In this document: piece by piece, positions 44,280-54,039 of the stretch
How the letters are laid out: every line of letters begins with the position of its first letter
How positions within the stretch are numbered: the first letter of the stretch is position 1
From: Candidatus Poribacteria bacterium
GTDB lineage: Bacteria; Poribacteria; WGA-4E; WGA-3G
Direction of reading: 5' to 3'
Assembly (NCBI GenBank): GCA_958295945.1
Contig: OY282386.1
Coordinates: 2,170,001 to 2,234,000, forward strand
DNA: 64,000 bases
Program-made: the position numbers and the translations under genes
The notes under the pieces: generated by a model
What the model was told of the DNA's origin: nothing
Database searches by the model: none
The model's input: the letters and a program-made list of their open reading frames with translations, nothing else

Positions 44280-45230
44280 TTATTCTAAAAATCCACCTAA
44301 CTCTTTTAACTTGCTTCTATCTCTTCGCCAATTAGTCTTTACCGTAACATAAAGTTCTAAATAAACAGGCATCTCCATAAACTTCTCTATATCAAGACGT
44401 GCTAATTCACCGACTCGTTTAACGATGTTACCACCTTTTCCAATAATTATTTGCTTCTGCGTCTGTTTCTCTGCATATATAATTGCTCGTATATAAAGTA
44501 TCTCATCCGAATTCCTTCGTTTTCGTTTCTCAAACTCCTCAACCACAACTGCACAAGAATAGGGTACTTCTCTTTTTGTTATGAGCAATAACTTCTCTCT
44601 TACTGTTTCAGATATAAAGAATCGTTCTGGAAGATCGCTCAGTTGATCTTCAGGATAATAGAGTGGACCAGATGGTAGGAAAGTTGCAACCTGTTCAAGG
44701 AGGGAAGACACACCATCACCCGTTTTCGCTGAAATCGGTACAATTTCATCAAATAAAGATTTCTCATTGAAATCCTCAATGAGTGGCAAGAGCGTACGTT
44801 TGTCAACTAAATCTATTTTATTTAGAATGAGCATCTTATTAGCTTTTTTTAAACGTTGAATTTGTTCAATAATTTCTGTTGCAATTGCTTCATTTTGCCG
44901 TGATACATCAACAACTAATAGAATTACATCTGCATCACGCATGGCACCATAGGCAGTTCGTACCATCTCAGATTGCAGAAGATACTTCGGATCCATCAAT
45001 CCTGGTGTATCAACAAATATTATCTGATGTGTGTCGGTAGTAACAATGCCGCGAATTTGATTACGTGTAGTTTGTGGTTTGGGGGTGACGATCGCTAATT
45101 TCTGTCCTAATATTGTATTCAGGAGTGTAGATTTCCCTACATTCGGTGCACCAATAATACTTACATATCCAGATCTGAAATCTTGTTCTCCAGATGATCC
45201 TTCCGATTCTTGAGGTTGATTTTCTGTCAT
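44280..45230 (-). CDS. era: GTPase Era
   Basis: 316 aa. The GTPase domain has GAPNVGKST near residue 27, the switch KPQTTRNQIRGIVT, DTPG near 75 and NKIDLV near 138. The C-terminal KH domain shows IIGKGGNIVKRVGELARLDIE followed by VYLELYVTVKTNWRRD. Era binds the 3' end of 16S rRNA and assists 30S maturation. It is on the same strand as rsmD and uvrA but without other ribosome genes nearby. A 15-bp palindrome touches its start codon, and uvrA begins 30 bp after its stop. Confidence 0.96.
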   Translation of the reverse strand: MTENQPQESEGSSGEQDFRSGYVSIIGAPNVGKSTLLNTILGQKLAIVTPKPQTTRNQIRGIVTTDTHQIIFVDTPGLMDPKYLLQSEMVRTAYGAMRDADVILLVVDVSRQNEAIATEIIEQIQRLKKANKMLILNKIDLVDKRTLLPLIEDFNEKSLFDEIVPISAKTGDGVSSLLEQVATFLPSGPLYYPEDQLSDLPERFFISETVREKLLLITKREVPYSCAVVVEEFEKRKRRNSDEILYIRAIIYAEKQTQKQIIIGKGGNIVKRVGELARLDIEKFMEMPVYLELYVTVKTNWRRDRSKLKELGGFLE

Positions 45231-45245
45231 TTATAGGTCCTATAA
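45231..45245. promoter_or_regulatory. Palindrome abutting the era start codon
   Basis: TTATAGGTCCTATAA has perfect 7-bp arms around a central base and ends directly before the ATG (45230). It occupies the ribosome binding region, where no Shine-Dalgarno is visible. It could be an operator or a small hairpin; chance cannot be excluded. Confidence 0.3.
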
Positions 45246-45276
45246 GTTACAAAATCTGATTATTAATTCAATAGTA

Positions 45277-45555
45277 TCATAAATGTCTGTGATGCATCTT
45301 TTTGCCTTCACTGTCCTGAGAGAAATCGCGTTCACAAGATGGGCAAGTGGGTATATCTGTTAAAACTCTCAATCCGCACCCTGGACTGATACGTCCCGGA
45401 TAGAACATCTTCCAACGATACCGTCGTCCATTTTTATCAGTTTCTGTATAACTGAAAATACGAATCAACAGCCAACAAATAAATAAAACTGGTACAACGA
45501 CAAATCCAACGCCGACTACATAGGGAACAAACTCAAACAAGTCGAATAATGCCAT
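45277..45555 (-). CDS. Membrane zinc-ribbon-like protein with degenerate first knuckle
   Basis: 92 aa. A hydrophobic segment at 10-32 (VVGVGFVVVPVLFICWLLI) precedes YRWKMFYPGRISPGCGLRVLT and IPTCPSCERDF. It aligns with the neighbouring 86-aa protein over the PGRI..CG.R..T.IPTCPSC core, but the first CxxC has become SPGC, so one zinc ligand is lost. Recent tandem duplication followed by divergence is the simplest reading. No function is known to me. Confidence 0.65.
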   Translation of the reverse strand: MALFDLFEFVPYVVGVGFVVVPVLFICWLLIRIFSYTETDKNGRRYRWKMFYPGRISPGCGLRVLTDIPTCPSCERDFSQDSEGKKMHHRHL

Positions 45556-45610
45556 TATATTGACTCTCCTATTAGGATACTATCGTTGTTATTTTCTTGA
45601 AAAAACAACC

Positions 45611-45871
45611 TTAAAATAAAGGACGCGCAATTTTATTTATACGATCTTTCTGAAATTTCGTTTTACATGAAGGACAAGTTGGAATTTGTGTTATTGCCCT
45701 AAAACCGCATTCTGGACAGATTCGCCCTGGACGATAATATGGTCTTCGGTATTTTTTCCCGAATCTGTTTGTTTTGTCATTATCGGATTTATTGGAAAAC
45801 TCTTGAAAAACATTAATGATGGCAACAAAGAATGCCAATAAAGATAGACTTATGCTGACTAAAGGATGCAT
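45611..45871 (-). CDS. Membrane zinc-ribbon protein, intact paralog
   Basis: 86 aa. Hydrophobic N-terminus (residues 4-22), then the basic patch RFGKKYRRPYYRPGRICPECG and a second CxxC in IPTCPSCKTKF, giving a complete four-Cys ribbon. It is the upstream copy of a pair with the gene at 45277-45555 and lies 22 bp after the oxidoreductase stop on the other side. The layout matches the 61-aa protein at 36740. Confidence 0.65.
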   Translation of the reverse strand: MHPLVSISLSLLAFFVAIINVFQEFSNKSDNDKTNRFGKKYRRPYYRPGRICPECGFRAITQIPTCPSCKTKFQKDRINKIARPLF

Positions 45872-45892
45872 TTTTTCACCTTTGTATGAAGA

Positions 45893-46897
45893 CTACCGTT
45901 TAGGACGCGCAGGTGTTTTTGTTTCCGCAGACTCGTAAATCAAATCCATAAGCTCTGATTGGATTATACCATTCAAAGGATTGGTGCGTGGTTCTGCCCT
46001 TCCTAAAATAGCATCAATGAAGTTGTCATCCGGATTACCAGCAGACATCTCTGGTGTAATCGGAGGTGGATCTAATGCTTCGCCACCTTTCCAAACACGA
46101 ATCCAGCCACCACCCCAACCATCTACTTCTATTCTACCGTTGTCAAAAATGAGTGCCATGTGCGTACCACCTGGACTTGGACAATTCCCACTTATCACCA
46201 TTGATGCAAGCACACCGGTTTCAAACTTGATGTTTATTGATGAATTGATGTCAACTTCTGTCTCTTGATTGTCAGTATAGGCATATACTTCTTTAACTTT
46301 CGACTCAACTGTCCAGCAGAGACTGTTCAATAGATGTGCACCACTATCATACGCTTGTCCACCACCAGAGAGTTCAGGTTTCTGTCGCCATGCACCCACC
46401 GTTGCTTTCTTCCAATTTTGTGTGATATAACCGATTACTAATTCCAGCTTTCCAAATTCACCACTACGAACAATCTCACGGATATAGTGGAAATTAGCTG
46501 AACAAGGTGTATTGTAACCAATTGTCAATATAAGTCCAGTTTCCTCAACTTTCTCTGCAAGTTTGTATGCATCTTCAGAAGATGTTACCATCGGCTTTTC
46601 CATTAGAACATGACAGCCTGCTTCCAATGCTTGCATACCTTGCTCAAAATGTAAAGTATGTGGTGTTGAGATAACTACTGCATCGGGGTTTGCCTCAGAC
46701 AACATCTTCGTTATGTTATCATACCCTTCAGGACGTGGTTTAAGGTCAGATAGATTTCGGTCAATATAGGAATTGGCTATATCTGTATTGACATCACAAG
46801 TACCAACGATTTGCACATCAGGATTAGAATTCATCCGTCTTGCGTGTCCCGAAGAATTACCACCACAACCAATCATGGCAAGCCGAATTTTTGACAT
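45893..46897 (-). CDS. Gfo/Idh/MocA family oxidoreductase
   Basis: 334 aa. The N-terminal Rossmann motif MIGCGGNSSGHARRM begins at residue 8, HVLMEKPMVTSSEDA near 92 carries the family's EKP motif with the catalytic Lys, and the C-terminal half is the usual beta-sheet substrate domain (GGGQAYDSGAHLLN near 177, with an Asp and His in the active-site position). These enzymes oxidise or reduce sugars, inositols or related compounds with bound NAD(P). It follows a phytanoyl-CoA dioxygenase gene by 56 bp on the same strand, a pairing common in Planctomycetes and Poribacteria. Confidence 0.92.
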   Translation of the reverse strand: MSKIRLAMIGCGGNSSGHARRMNSNPDVQIVGTCDVNTDIANSYIDRNLSDLKPRPEGYDNITKMLSEANPDAVVISTPHTLHFEQGMQALEAGCHVLMEKPMVTSSEDAYKLAEKVEETGLILTIGYNTPCSANFHYIREIVRSGEFGKLELVIGYITQNWKKATVGAWRQKPELSGGGQAYDSGAHLLNSLCWTVESKVKEVYAYTDNQETEVDINSSINIKFETGVLASMVISGNCPSPGGTHMALIFDNGRIEVDGWGGGWIRVWKGGEALDPPPITPEMSAGNPDDNFIDAILGRAEPRTNPLNGIIQSELMDLIYESAETKTPARPKR

Positions 46898-46953
46898 TAT
46901 TTGCTCCTAAAATGTAATGCTTTTAACTTGAGAGATTACCTTGAATTCAATGT

Positions 46954-47754
46954 TTATGCTGTTTTAGCCAAATCATCTAAACTCAATGCACCTTCACCGA
47001 AAACGCGCCTAAATGTTCCACCACGGTTAGACTTTGTATCCCCATGCATATAGCACACACTAAATGCGCGCCGTGGAATATCTGTTTCATTTGTACCTGA
47101 ACTGTGTAGCAACCAATTGTGCAACAATACCACCTCTCCTGCCTCTAATTCTAAGGGTAAAGGAGTGGAATTCTCAACAATATCATCAATCTGCTCTTGA
47201 TTCAGAAAACCAGATCCGTGCGAGGGGTTTATAAGGTCACTATGTGATCCGGGTATGATGTGTACACAACCGTTTTCTATAGTTGCTGTGTCTAATGCTG
47301 TATAGATGGTTATCTGTGGATCACGGTCAAGGTCTGTCCATCGATCTTGGTGCCATACAAGGTATGTTCCTTCACCTGCTGGTTTATTCATAAACATCGC
47401 GCGGAAACATAGTATAGGTACACCTTCACCGTATATCTTCTGACAAACTTCTTCAAAAGTAGGGTTTTGTAGGTATGCTAAAAATAGGGGGTCAAATTCA
47501 AGATTTTGTATTTTGCGATACAACAAAGTTGCACCTTTATGTCCAGCGGATTGCGGACCGGGTCTATCTGTGCCAGGTTCCCTATCAAGTTGCATCATAA
47601 TTTGGTCATAATTCAGTGGTGCCTTTCCAAGCATGATGTCATCCATACGCTGCTGTAACTGCGCAAACTCATCATCTGTGACTACCTGACCAATACGTAC
47701 AAAACCTTGTTCATTGAAATGTTCCCACTGTTCATCTGTTATCACCTGTGCCAT
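46954..47754 (-). CDS. Phytanoyl-CoA dioxygenase family protein
   Basis: 266 aa, with GTAGGAGG before the ATG. VWHQDRWTDL near residue 127 gives the first iron His and Asp. NGCVHIIPGSHSDL and LLHSSGTNETDIPRRAFSVCY near 213-232 supply the distal His and the Arg that binds 2-oxoglutarate. It is a non-haem iron oxygenase; the substrate is unknown. It is a different subfamily from the protein at 27980-28741 (low similarity outside the motifs). The Gfo/Idh/MocA gene follows in the same direction. Confidence 0.92.
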   Translation of the reverse strand: MAQVITDEQWEHFNEQGFVRIGQVVTDDEFAQLQQRMDDIMLGKAPLNYDQIMMQLDREPGTDRPGPQSAGHKGATLLYRKIQNLEFDPLFLAYLQNPTFEEVCQKIYGEGVPILCFRAMFMNKPAGEGTYLVWHQDRWTDLDRDPQITIYTALDTATIENGCVHIIPGSHSDLINPSHGSGFLNQEQIDDIVENSTPLPLELEAGEVVLLHNWLLHSSGTNETDIPRRAFSVCYMHGDTKSNRGGTFRRVFGEGALSLDDLAKTA

Positions 47755-47894
47755 TCAACGCCTCCTACAAGTGAATTAGCATTCTTATAAAATCTTAGAA
47801 ATTGAATTATCTTATGTTAAAGTATAACACATATACATTCAAATTGAAAATAATTATGAATGTCCACCAAGAAAGCCAAATACAATAATTAAGG

Positions 47895-47986
47895 AAATCC
47901 GCAATTGTTGGCGGAGTTTCTAACCCAGCCAACAATTGCGGATTTAGGTTGGGTAACCGCTAAATTGACACCTATGGTGTGAAGAA
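47895..47986. repeat. Repeat with perfect 18-bp stem and CGCTAAATTGAC end
   Basis: AAATCCGCAATTGTTGGC (47895-47912) pairs perfectly with 47928-47945 across a 15-base loop. It is followed by GGTTGGGTAACCGCTAAATTGACACC, of which the CGCTAAATTGAC block also occurs in the repeats at 14188 and 25986. Confidence 0.7.
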
Positions 47987-48253
47987 TCTTTCTATTAACT
48001 TCCTGCCAACCATAGTAAGTCGACCTCTCAATGTCCCGACTTCTAATACGAAATGTCTAAATGACATTGATTAACGATTTCTAATTCCAATAACAACTGT
48101 CTTGTGTCACTCATTGAGCCTTTGTTTATGATGTATCTTTTATAATCAGAAGACGTTTTATTAATGGTAAGTTCTACACATATCAGCAGAATTTTTCTAT
48201 TGATCGTATAGACAACAGACATTAGTAGAATGTCCTATTTTTATTTCGTTCTA

Positions 48254-48288
48254 CGTTACTCTTTCTTCCTTAGATAAATAGAGTAACG
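48254..48288 (+). promoter_or_regulatory. Inverted repeat just upstream of the HEAT/TPR gene
   Basis: CGTTACTCT (48254-48262) and AGAGTAACG (48280-48288) are perfect 9-bp arms 17 bases apart, ending 18 bases before the ATG at 48307. It could be a transcription-factor site or an mRNA hairpin occluding translation start. Confidence 0.4.
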
Positions 48289-48306
48289 GTTATTTTGGAT
48301 TTGACT

Positions 48307-50196
48307 ATGGCATCCTTTGATAAACTATCACAAAATATATCGGATAAATTTCAACCAGTGGCGACACGGCGCGCTGCAGTGATTGAAATTGCTGAGATAG
48401 ATGGTGAAGAAACTCTAACCATCATTCTTCAGGCATTGTCTGACGATGCCCCTGGAGTCCGACGTGAGGCAGCAAATGTACTACAGAGATTCAATACATC
48501 AGAAGTTACGACAGCACTACTGGATGCAATAAAAACAGAAGATAATGATCTTACACTATGGACATTTATGGAGGTACTTGGAAATATAGGAACGATGACT
48601 GCACTTCCTGTGCTTCAAGACCTTATAGACACCACGCTCTCGCCATTGACACGACGGGTAATTGAAAAGAGTATTGATCAGATTACCTCCAGATTACCAA
48701 ACAACGAACATGATGTACAAGTTACATCACAAGTAAATGATGAAGAAAAACCGAGAGTCATTAATCTGTCTAATCCTACTATTGTTGAAAGTGATCAACA
48801 AACGGAAGATCAAGGGTTACAGAACGAAAATAAAGCTGAAGTTGCAGATGAACAACAACAATTAACACTGGACCCTGATGAGAGCATTGAGAATAGAACC
48901 GATAGTAATCAGGATGAAGAAGAACTAAACACTGGAAGTGCCGAAGTTTCAGTTGAGAATGTAAAAGTTGGACAAGTTCAACGAACTGAAATGACAGCAC
49001 CTGATGAGTCAGAACAAAAAGAAATCCCAGAACATGAAAATGAGATAAGTTCAGACAGTGATACGGATGCCGTTGAGGATACATTGGAGGATCAGCAATC
49101 AAATGGAAGTGGCATGCTAATGTCAGGAACATCACCTGCATTGCCAGTACTTGTGCCGAATACTTCTGTTGTGGTTTATGAACCAGAAGAACAACTATTC
49201 CAACCTGGTGTATTCGATTTGGTTCTTCGACCAACGGCATACCTGTCCAAGAGATGGGTATCACGCACACGGCTATACTTGGTGTTGTTAAGCCTTCTCG
49301 TAGCAGCAACATTTATACTTGTCTTTTCACAAGTACAGCGTTTACCTCGTTCACCCTATCGTCCGAATGCAGCAATAGCCTATATGGAAAATCCTGAGAA
49401 GTACTTCAATGCTGGGATTTTCTTCATTCAACAAGGAGATTACAACAGCGCAATAGAAACACTTCAATTCTTACGCGGTGTTGAGTCTATAGATGTGGAG
49501 TTATATAAACAATTAGGGTACGCATATTTTCATGCAAATCAATATGCTTCAGCAATTGAAGCTTATGAATACTATTTTAGTTTAAGAAAAGAGAATACAT
49601 ACCAACCATTTATTGCTGAAGCCGCTTATCATGACAATGTGGACGATAAAGACAAATCTTCAGATTATATGACATATAATTTGCTTGGAACTGCTTATAA
49701 ACGACTTGGAAACATTCATAAGGCACGTCAGATATTTGAAGATGCGATTAAATTAGCACCATTTGAAGCAGAAGCATATAGCAACCTTGCAAAGTTATAT
49801 ACTGATGGTTTTCAACAGAAACTTATGCTTTCTGAAGCACTTGCTCACGCTGCCGTAGGTATAAATTCAGATATCTCATCTTATCACGATACTTTGGGAT
49901 GGATATATGTAAAAAACGGACGATTGTATAAGGGGACAAATACTCTAAAACAAGCAATCCGTCTACAGAGCGATTATATTCCTGCTCACTATCATCTTTC
50001 AAGAATCGCACAGAATTCTAATGCTTCTGATGATGCTATGAATGTGGTAAAAAAAGACTTGATTGACAAGTTACGACCTACAAGCTATTCACAGTCTGAT
50101 ATGATTGAAGTGTTATCATACATCTACGAAACTAAATCACAAAATATTCCTAAGTATAATCCATCCTTCCATCATCAACGTATTATCCGAAGATGA
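48307..50196 (+). CDS. HEAT-repeat and TPR protein with one transmembrane segment
   Basis: 629 aa from ATG 48307; the frame also allows TTG at 48295, and neither has a good ribosome binding site. Residues 1-130 are HEAT repeats (RRAAVIEIAEIDGEETLTII, then DDAPGVRREAANVLQRF). About 130-275 is an acidic, Gln/Glu-rich disordered linker, with a single membrane helix near 320-341 (LYLVLLSLLVAATFILVF). The C-terminal 270 residues are TPR units (NAGIFFIQQGDYNSAIETL, YKRLGNIHKARQIFEDAIKL, AHYHLSRIAQ). Topology suggests cytoplasmic HEAT and external TPR scaffolds, so it may link complexes across the membrane. No closer family is recognised. Confidence 0.8.
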   Translation: MASFDKLSQNISDKFQPVATRRAAVIEIAEIDGEETLTIILQALSDDAPGVRREAANVLQRFNTSEVTTALLDAIKTEDNDLTLWTFMEVLGNIGTMTALPVLQDLIDTTLSPLTRRVIEKSIDQITSRLPNNEHDVQVTSQVNDEEKPRVINLSNPTIVESDQQTEDQGLQNENKAEVADEQQQLTLDPDESIENRTDSNQDEEELNTGSAEVSVENVKVGQVQRTEMTAPDESEQKEIPEHENEISSDSDTDAVEDTLEDQQSNGSGMLMSGTSPALPVLVPNTSVVVYEPEEQLFQPGVFDLVLRPTAYLSKRWVSRTRLYLVLLSLLVAATFILVFSQVQRLPRSPYRPNAAIAYMENPEKYFNAGIFFIQQGDYNSAIETLQFLRGVESIDVELYKQLGYAYFHANQYASAIEAYEYYFSLRKENTYQPFIAEAAYHDNVDDKDKSSDYMTYNLLGTAYKRLGNIHKARQIFEDAIKLAPFEAEAYSNLAKLYTDGFQQKLMLSEALAHAAVGINSDISSYHDTLGWIYVKNGRLYKGTNTLKQAIRLQSDYIPAHYHLSRIAQNSNASDDAMNVVKKDLIDKLRPTSYSQSDMIEVLSYIYETKSQNIPKYNPSFHHQRIIRR

Positions 50197-50234
50197 CTGA
50201 TTCTGAGTATGTAATTTCATTGTATTACAATGAC

Positions 50235-53200
50235 TTAACGCAAAACAGAGACTTTACCAACTCTACTTTCAGATTCAGATTCTACCATATAAATATAGAC
50301 TCCACTACTAACACCGTCTAATTGCCATATATATTTACATCTATTTCCAGAATGTACTGTTTCTGATGGAATAAGCGATTTTAGAAGGTTTCCACTGACA
50401 TCATATATGGAAATTCGACTATCTGCAGCCAACCTATCAAATGTAATACTATCTCCACGTGCGGGATTTGGATAAACAATCAATCCAGATTGTGTCTGTT
50501 CTTGAAATTCTACTAATATTGTATTCTCACCTTCTGGTATTTTGGTGCCATGTAAATCAGAAAGACCTATTGTTTCTACTTGATATTGGAAGCCTTCTAC
50601 AAAAACATTATTTTCAAAAGTTAACACAACCCTTTTTTGAGTTCTATCAAGTATAGCTGATAGTGGGACATAAAACTGCTTGTTATGACTATCTAATACA
50701 TCAATCTGTGTTGCGTTGTCGGTAGGTTCAAATTGATGAAGGATATATAGAGATGCATTTGCAGCTGATACATCCATCTGCTTGTCAAACGAAATTAGCA
50801 GTTGTTTTGGAGGAGAATGTATAGCTGAAACCACTCGGGGAGTAGATGTTGGTACTACTGGATTGGAATCCGATTCAGTTATTACATTGCCGTTGGAATT
50901 AGTATCATCAAATACAGAGAAACCGGACGGAGTATTAAACATCAGTTCATTGTTGTCATCATTATCTATATCAGTAACAATTGGATTGAAGGTATTAGTT
51001 GATGGATGATGCCAAATAGTTCTGTAAGATATTCCATCGTGTTGTAGAAGATAGAAGTTCGGAGAAACAGAAATACACAATTCGTTCATACCGTCATTGT
51101 TTGCATCTCCGATTGTTATACCATTCAGACCGTCACTTAATTCACGAATTCGCTGTTTCCATTCTAAGTGGTATGAATTATCTCCATCTGTCGTATAGAT
51201 AGATATATCCCAATGTTGTCGGGGTAAATCAAATTCAGTAGTCCATACCTCAGCTCCAACGACAAATTCAGGTATCGTATCACCGTTTAAATCCCCTGAT
51301 GCAAATAACAATGGTCGTCCATTGATGAGTTTATCACTCCAAGTATGTTGGTATAAGTTGTCACCGGTATTTTCATAAATGAATAATTCGGTGTCACTAT
51401 CTGCAGATAGTATCTCACTTTTTCCATCAGAATCAAAATCAGCAATAGCGAATCCAGTAAAGAGTTGATTTTTCCCTTCAGTAGGGTTGTTTAAAATAGC
51501 AACATTTGGATAGCTGTTGTCTCCATCTGATTCATAGATCCGTATAGAATTTGATGCATCATGTATTGATATGATTTCAGGTTTTCCATCTAAATCTGTA
51601 TCAGCAATTGTCCCACCCCATATCCCGTCAGCTAACAAAGTTTTATGTGTTGGATATTTTCCAGGTTCAGTTTGTTCAAGCAAGAACGTCTCTTCAGATT
51701 CGTTTGCTAAGATTTCAAGAAGTCCATCTCCATCAATATCTGCTACTGCCCATAGCAATGAGATGGATTTATCAATTGTCTCTATTCTATTCAGGAATCC
51801 GGTATCGCTAAATTCATAGATGTGTGGAGTATCTGTGTTTTTTTCACGTGCGATGAGTTCTACCTTACCATTACCATTCATATCAATAGGTGAAACTAAT
51901 ACTTGTAACTCTTGACTTGCGGAAATAACTTTACTTAGATGCGTAGAGTCAATCTGTTCATCACTGATATTAATCTTATAGAGTTGACCGTCATTATCAT
52001 CAATACGGAGTAAACCTGACCGATTCTGTGATTTCAATTTATATAGATATTCGCCTGCTGACAACTCTAAATCAGAAATGTTTACCAAATGTTGTGCGTG
52101 TACAGAATCTGAATATGCAATTCGTAATGGTTTCTGCATTTCTGTAATATCATATATTTCTAAAGATCCTGTTGTAAGCACATCGGTTTGCCAGATAACT
52201 GTAGATTCATAACGATTTCCGGTTAACCATTCTGATCCTTCATGATTGAAGATTGTTGGTAATTGATGGCGTATTTCTACAACTGTTGTATCTCTAACTG
52301 TTTTACCAATTTCTGATTTTACAGATAGTCGTAATGTATAAATCCCTTCAACCAGATGAGAAATATCCCACTCATGTAGCAATGTATTATATTTGGGATC
52401 TGTCTGTGGCAATAAAATAGGAAACCATAGATCAGGAGTTTCAGAAATCCCGTAATCAATCCAATAGTGTAAGAATCCTGTTCCACCAGCACTCCCAGAA
52501 ATTTCTACCATGTTATCTTTGTGTATCTGATTAATTTCAATGTTTGCTATAGGTTCATCTGTTGCTGTCAATGCAGCATACGCATCAATGAGTCCTGCGC
52601 CTACAAGTTGAGGTATTCTGAGCTGACGAGTTGTATGTGTTAGCCATTGTTTAACCTGTAAGTTACTACACGAAGGATTTGCTGAAAACAGCAAAGCGGC
52701 AACACCTGACACATGCGCAGCCGCCATTGACGTGCCAGATTTGTAACCATATCCATCTTCTCCTGAAGAGCCATTGGCATATAAATCTGTTGTCAAGATA
52801 TCCTCTCCTGGGGCAGCTATGCCAATTGATGATCCAAAGTTTGAACCACCCAATTGCCAATCTCTATCAAGAGCTGCGACTGAAATCACATTCTGTAGTG
52901 CTGCAGGAAATAATGAAAACGGTTCGGATGAATTTCCTGCAGCAGCTATCAGAAGACATTCTCGGTTGTATGCATATTCAACAGCATCACGTATCAAAAA
53001 AGCATTAACTGTATCACCAAGACTTAAATTTATGATGTCAGCTCCGTTGTCAGCTGCGTAGACAATCGCAGCGGCAACATCATCATTCTGTAGAAAAGAA
53101 CCCCCACCAACACGAAATCCTGCACGTAGACTCATGATTCGACTGTTTGGTGCGATCCCTGCAATTCCTATACCGTTATCTGTTTCTGCTGCAATTATTC

Positions 53201-53927
53201 CAGACACTTGTGTTCCATGTCCTGTTTCATCGTAAGGTTGGTTATCACGGTTTACCCAATCGCCATGTCCATTCAGTGTCGGGGCATCACTGAAATCCCA
53301 ACCGATTATATCATCGACATATCCATTGCGATCATCATCAATACCGTTTGATGGAATTTCATTTGAGTTGTGCCATAACTGATTCTCTATATCAGGATGA
53401 TCTATCTGAATACCGCTATCAACAACTGCTACGACTACAGATGGTTCTCCTTTTTCAAGTTGCCATGCTTCTGACACATTCATAGATGTCAAATTCCACT
53501 GTTCACTAAATCGCGCATCGTTAGGCGTTGTCTCAGAACAGAAACGATTTAATCGATTCATTTCAACTTCATTTACGAATGGTTGTTCTAAGAACTTATG
53601 CTGTAGCTGTTCTGATGCAATACCTTTAGGAAATCTAATTTGATAGATACGACTTAGTGTCGGGTCTTTTCCTGCAGGTGTCTCAGGTGAGAATATGGGT
53701 TTGACAGACTCTGCACCTAATACTTTACAGAATTTAATAAGCTGGGTATCCGTAGAAATTGGATTTAACTTGACTATGAGTTCACGAGGAGAATAAGGCA
53801 AGAGTGTTTGATTATGTTGATGTGAATTGGAGTGCGAAGCAATGGTATTTATATCTGGATAGCAGAAATTTATACAATGTGGCGAAAATAACAGTAAAAT
53901 ATGTAAAAAAAAGAAAAATTTCCTCAT
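50235..53927 (-). CDS. Secreted subtilisin-like serine protease with FG-GAP/VCBS repeats and C-terminal sorting-type domain
   Basis: 1230 aa. A hydrophobic signal peptide occupies residues 3-20 (KFFFFLHILLLFSPHCINF). A propeptide-like region follows, then the S8 catalytic domain with Asp in VVAVVDSGIQ near 165, His in GHGTQVSGIIA near 236 and Ser in SGTSMAAAHVSG near 394. From about 640 to 1030 there are repeated 'D.DGDG..EI' blocks (DIDGDGLLEILA, DTDLDGKPEIIS, DFDSDGKSEILS), as in FG-GAP/VCBS beta-propellers with calcium-binding loops. The last 80 residues (VYPNPARGDSITF...ISIYDVSGNLLKSL...GVYIYMVESESE) match type A T9SS-like/FlgD-like C-terminal domains. Extracellular proteolysis is likely. 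Confidence 0.93.
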   Translation of the reverse strand: MRKFFFFLHILLLFSPHCINFCYPDINTIASHSNSHQHNQTLLPYSPRELIVKLNPISTDTQLIKFCKVLGAESVKPIFSPETPAGKDPTLSRIYQIRFPKGIASEQLQHKFLEQPFVNEVEMNRLNRFCSETTPNDARFSEQWNLTSMNVSEAWQLEKGEPSVVVAVVDSGIQIDHPDIENQLWHNSNEIPSNGIDDDRNGYVDDIIGWDFSDAPTLNGHGDWVNRDNQPYDETGHGTQVSGIIAAETDNGIGIAGIAPNSRIMSLRAGFRVGGGSFLQNDDVAAAIVYAADNGADIINLSLGDTVNAFLIRDAVEYAYNRECLLIAAAGNSSEPFSLFPAALQNVISVAALDRDWQLGGSNFGSSIGIAAPGEDILTTDLYANGSSGEDGYGYKSGTSMAAAHVSGVAALLFSANPSCSNLQVKQWLTHTTRQLRIPQLVGAGLIDAYAALTATDEPIANIEINQIHKDNMVEISGSAGGTGFLHYWIDYGISETPDLWFPILLPQTDPKYNTLLHEWDISHLVEGIYTLRLSVKSEIGKTVRDTTVVEIRHQLPTIFNHEGSEWLTGNRYESTVIWQTDVLTTGSLEIYDITEMQKPLRIAYSDSVHAQHLVNISDLELSAGEYLYKLKSQNRSGLLRIDDNDGQLYKINISDEQIDSTHLSKVISASQELQVLVSPIDMNGNGKVELIAREKNTDTPHIYEFSDTGFLNRIETIDKSISLLWAVADIDGDGLLEILANESEETFLLEQTEPGKYPTHKTLLADGIWGGTIADTDLDGKPEIISIHDASNSIRIYESDGDNSYPNVAILNNPTEGKNQLFTGFAIADFDSDGKSEILSADSDTELFIYENTGDNLYQHTWSDKLINGRPLLFASGDLNGDTIPEFVVGAEVWTTEFDLPRQHWDISIYTTDGDNSYHLEWKQRIRELSDGLNGITIGDANNDGMNELCISVSPNFYLLQHDGISYRTIWHHPSTNTFNPIVTDIDNDDNNELMFNTPSGFSVFDDTNSNGNVITESDSNPVVPTSTPRVVSAIHSPPKQLLISFDKQMDVSAANASLYILHQFEPTDNATQIDVLDSHNKQFYVPLSAILDRTQKRVVLTFENNVFVEGFQYQVETIGLSDLHGTKIPEGENTILVEFQEQTQSGLIVYPNPARGDSITFDRLAADSRISIYDVSGNLLKSLIPSETVHSGNRCKYIWQLDGVSSGVYIYMVESESESRVGKVSVLR

Positions 53928-54039
53928 ATTATGCTAAACCTTCTGGATTTAAGTTCTTTGTTGATTGTAAAATATATTTTCTTCCGTTAAAGTAAACTTT
54001 GTAAATACAATATGGTTTTAATGATAAAGAGTATTAAAA

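Larger units (their letters stand above)
47755..48306. other. 552-bp intergenic region with palindromic repeat
   Basis: Apart from the hairpin repeat at 47895-47986 and the inverted repeat at 48254-48288, no gene or recognisable signal is seen. It separates divergent genes and must hold their promoters. Confidence 0.6.
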
